From Paracoccaceae bacterium (GTDB lineage Bacteria; Pseudomonadota; Alphaproteobacteria; Rhodobacterales; Rhodobacteraceae), in the NCBI GenBank assembly GCA_902632125.1, contig CACPBQ010000001.1:172546-236545 (forward strand): DNA of 64,000 bases, read 5' to 3'. The notes beneath the pieces are model-generated. The model searched no databases. It was not told the DNA's origin and saw only the letters and a list, made by a program, of their open reading frames with translations. Both the position numbers and the translations under genes were made by a program. Shown here one piece after another: positions 62,863 to 64,000 of the stretch (positions are counted from its first letter, which is position 1; each line of letters opens with the position of its first letter).

Positions 62863-63081
62863 ATACCAATAGTCCTATTAAAAAATAATCATTTTTTATG
62901 TTGATAATTTAGCAAAACTAGCGTTATGCCTGAACATGAAGCCACTAAGCTGTCACCACCATAACCCTCTATAATAGTAGACAAGCTAGTCTCAATAACT
63001 ATAAATAATTTGCTACTCTTGCAAAATCTTTGATACTTTAGGATTTTGAATTTTACCAAAAATCAACTCAGGAGGTTGAAA

Positions 63082-63351
63082 ATGAAAATTATATCATCAG
63101 TTGAATTATCAAAGGGATATGAACATTGGAAAAGTTTATTTCTTGCAAATGAAGATTTCAGACAAGATCATGGTATAAATGTTCTTGCTTTCGGGCATGA
63201 AGAGCAAAATAAAGATAAAGTTTGGGTATGTATGGAAGTCGAGTCTATGGAAAAAATGATGTCGACAGTTGATAAACCTGAGATGATAAAGTTGCGAGAG
63301 CAAGCAGGTGCAAAAATAGAAACGCAAACTTTTGTGAAACTTATAGAGTGA
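63082..63351 (+). CDS. Small alpha-beta-barrel-like protein, 89 residues
   Basis: MKIISSVELSKGYEHWKSLF with a later EVESMEKMMSTVDKPEMIKL; a compact soluble fold of the ferredoxin/ABM type is likely. AGGAGG lies just before ATG 63082; the track start 36 bases upstream adds an untypical tail and is rejected. It is convergent with the pirin gene, two bases apart. Function unknown. Confidence 0.65.
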   Translation: MKIISSVELSKGYEHWKSLFLANEDFRQDHGINVLAFGHEEQNKDKVWVCMEVESMEKMMSTVDKPEMIKLREQAGAKIETQTFVKLIE

Positions 63352-63353
63352 TT

Positions 63354-64000
63354 TTATAGGTCTAATGCCCATTCAGCCCCAGTTTTGACAAAATCACCAG
63401 TATTAAGTTCACGAAAAGCTTGTTGAAGCTCGGCCATTGTATTCATAACAATTGGGCCGTGCCATGCTACTGGTTCACGTAAAGGTGCCCCAGAAATTAA
63501 GAGAAAACGAACACCCTGCTCGCCTGAAGACACTTCAATTTCATCGCCATCACCAAATACAACCAAAGTACGATTTCCAGACTGATCCCTTATTTTCATC
63601 TCATGGCCATTAAACTCTTTTTCGACATTTACGCCAAAAGGACTAGACGAATTCCCAAAATGAGCGGAACCTTCAAAAATATAAGCAAATCCTTGTCGCC
63701 GTGTGTCAAATGGAAATCGCTTTTTGACATTCGGCATAAGAGTTATGTCTAAGTAGGACGGATCTGTATCGATCCCATCTACTAGTCCTTTATAACCGCG
63801 ATAGTCGCCCGCGATTACTCGGATGTGTGTTCCATCATCATCCGTGAGAGTATTAATTTCCTTGGAAGGGATATCGAGATATCTTGGTGTGCACATCTTT
63901 TGGTCGCTTGGCAAATTTGCCCAAAGCTGAAATCCATGCATTTGACCTAGCTCGTTTCCAGTAGGCATCTCTTGATGTATTATACCAGAACCCGCCGTCA
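63354..64000 (-). CDS. Pirin-family protein, truncated by the window edge
   Basis: A bicupin related to pirin/YhhW quercetin dioxygenase. Visible are TAGSGIIHQEMPTGNELG (metal ligands), the C-terminal pirin domain (APLREPVAWHGPIVMNTMAE) and DGTHIRVIAGDYRG. The ORF track starts at an internal ATG (63968), but the reading frame continues upstream through TAGSGIIHQE to the end of the window, so the true start is outside. A complete protein is about 290 residues; about 70-80 are missing. Confidence 0.9.
   Translation of the reverse strand, partial: TAGSGIIHQEMPTGNELGQMHGFQLWANLPSDQKMCTPRYLDIPSKEINTLTDDDGTHIRVIAGDYRGYKGLVDGIDTDPSYLDITLMPNVKKRFPFDTRRQGFAYIFEGSAHFGNSSSPFGVNVEKEFNGHEMKIRDQSGNRTLVVFGDGDEIEVSSGEQGVRFLLISGAPLREPVAWHGPIVMNTMAELQQAFRELNTGDFVKTGAEWALDL

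Noticed and set aside
1-64000. CRISPR arrays, rRNA operons, insertion sequences, prophage
   Set aside because: No regularly spaced repeats, rRNA sequence, transposase or structural phage genes were seen on either strand.

Overview
The window reads as chromosome from a low-GC, probably marine, alphaproteobacterium. The likeliest placement is the Rhodobacterales/Roseobacter group, inferred from gene content: malyl-CoA lyase Mcl1, the DgcN/DgcA D-glutamate route, a tandem glycine riboswitch before gcvTHP, MttB-like and dimethylglycine-dehydrogenase-like proteins, TauD-type and 2OG dioxygenases, several ABC importers and SbmA. By eye the DNA is about 60% A+T throughout. Genes are tightly packed, with frequent 1-4 base junctions. 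I see no CRISPR array, no insertion sequence and no rRNA; one tRNA (Cys-GCA) is present.

Region by region. (1) 0-11 kb, central and amino-acid metabolism: a GntR/FCD regulator, accA, mcl1, a D-amino-acid operon (dgcN-dgcA-dat), then a tandem glycine riboswitch and gcvT-gcvH-gcvP, closed by a 30-base perfect palindrome. (2) 10.6-25 kb, a LacI-controlled catabolic locus of unknown substrate. A long minus-strand operon runs ATPase, binding protein, two permeases, SnoaL-like protein, HisD-family dehydrogenase, SnoaL, LacI, SnoaL, bicupin, MetE-like protein. It is divergent from a plus-strand SnoaL-amidohydrolase-IolG set. A near-perfect LacI-type palindrome sits directly behind the -10 of the minus-strand promoter. 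Four related SnoaL/NTF2-fold proteins in one regulon is the most striking metabolic feature here. (3) 25-30 kb: a ribose/inositol-type ABC importer behind a highly structured RNA leader, then a DAO-family flavoenzyme. (4) 30-33 kb: a stretch of poorly known genes including a protein with family-A-polymerase-like palm motifs, plus tRNA-Cys. (5) 33-36.4 kb: two tiny lipoproteins missing from the ORF track, then a three-gene module (metallo-beta-lactamase fold, cyclic-nucleotide-binding domain, class III adenylate cyclase) that looks like a self-contained cAMP circuit. (6) 36-43.8 kb: an MttB-like methyltransferase coupled to a ketopantoate-reductase-like enzyme, a membrane histidine-kinase-like protein, small membrane proteins, a pentapeptide protein and SbmA. 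(7) 43.8-44.8 kb: small genes that converge under inverted copies of one regulatory region (30 bases identical, GTATAC boxes 50 bases apart in both copies). (8) 45-64 kb: TrmL, nitroreductase, a dimethylglycine-dehydrogenase-like flavoenzyme, TspO, dioxygenases, DMT and MFS exporters, two FAH/hydratase-fold enzymes, SDR, GFA, sulfatase, alpha/beta hydrolase, and a pirin that runs off the right edge.

Many genes fit scavenging of dissolved organic compounds (D-amino acids, glycine, methylamine-type compounds, sugars or polyols, sulfated or sulfonated compounds). Substrates beyond those stated in each entry are not determined by the sequence. Start sites were often moved inward from the ORF track where a Shine-Dalgarno sequence and the family's usual N-terminus agree; this is stated in each entry.
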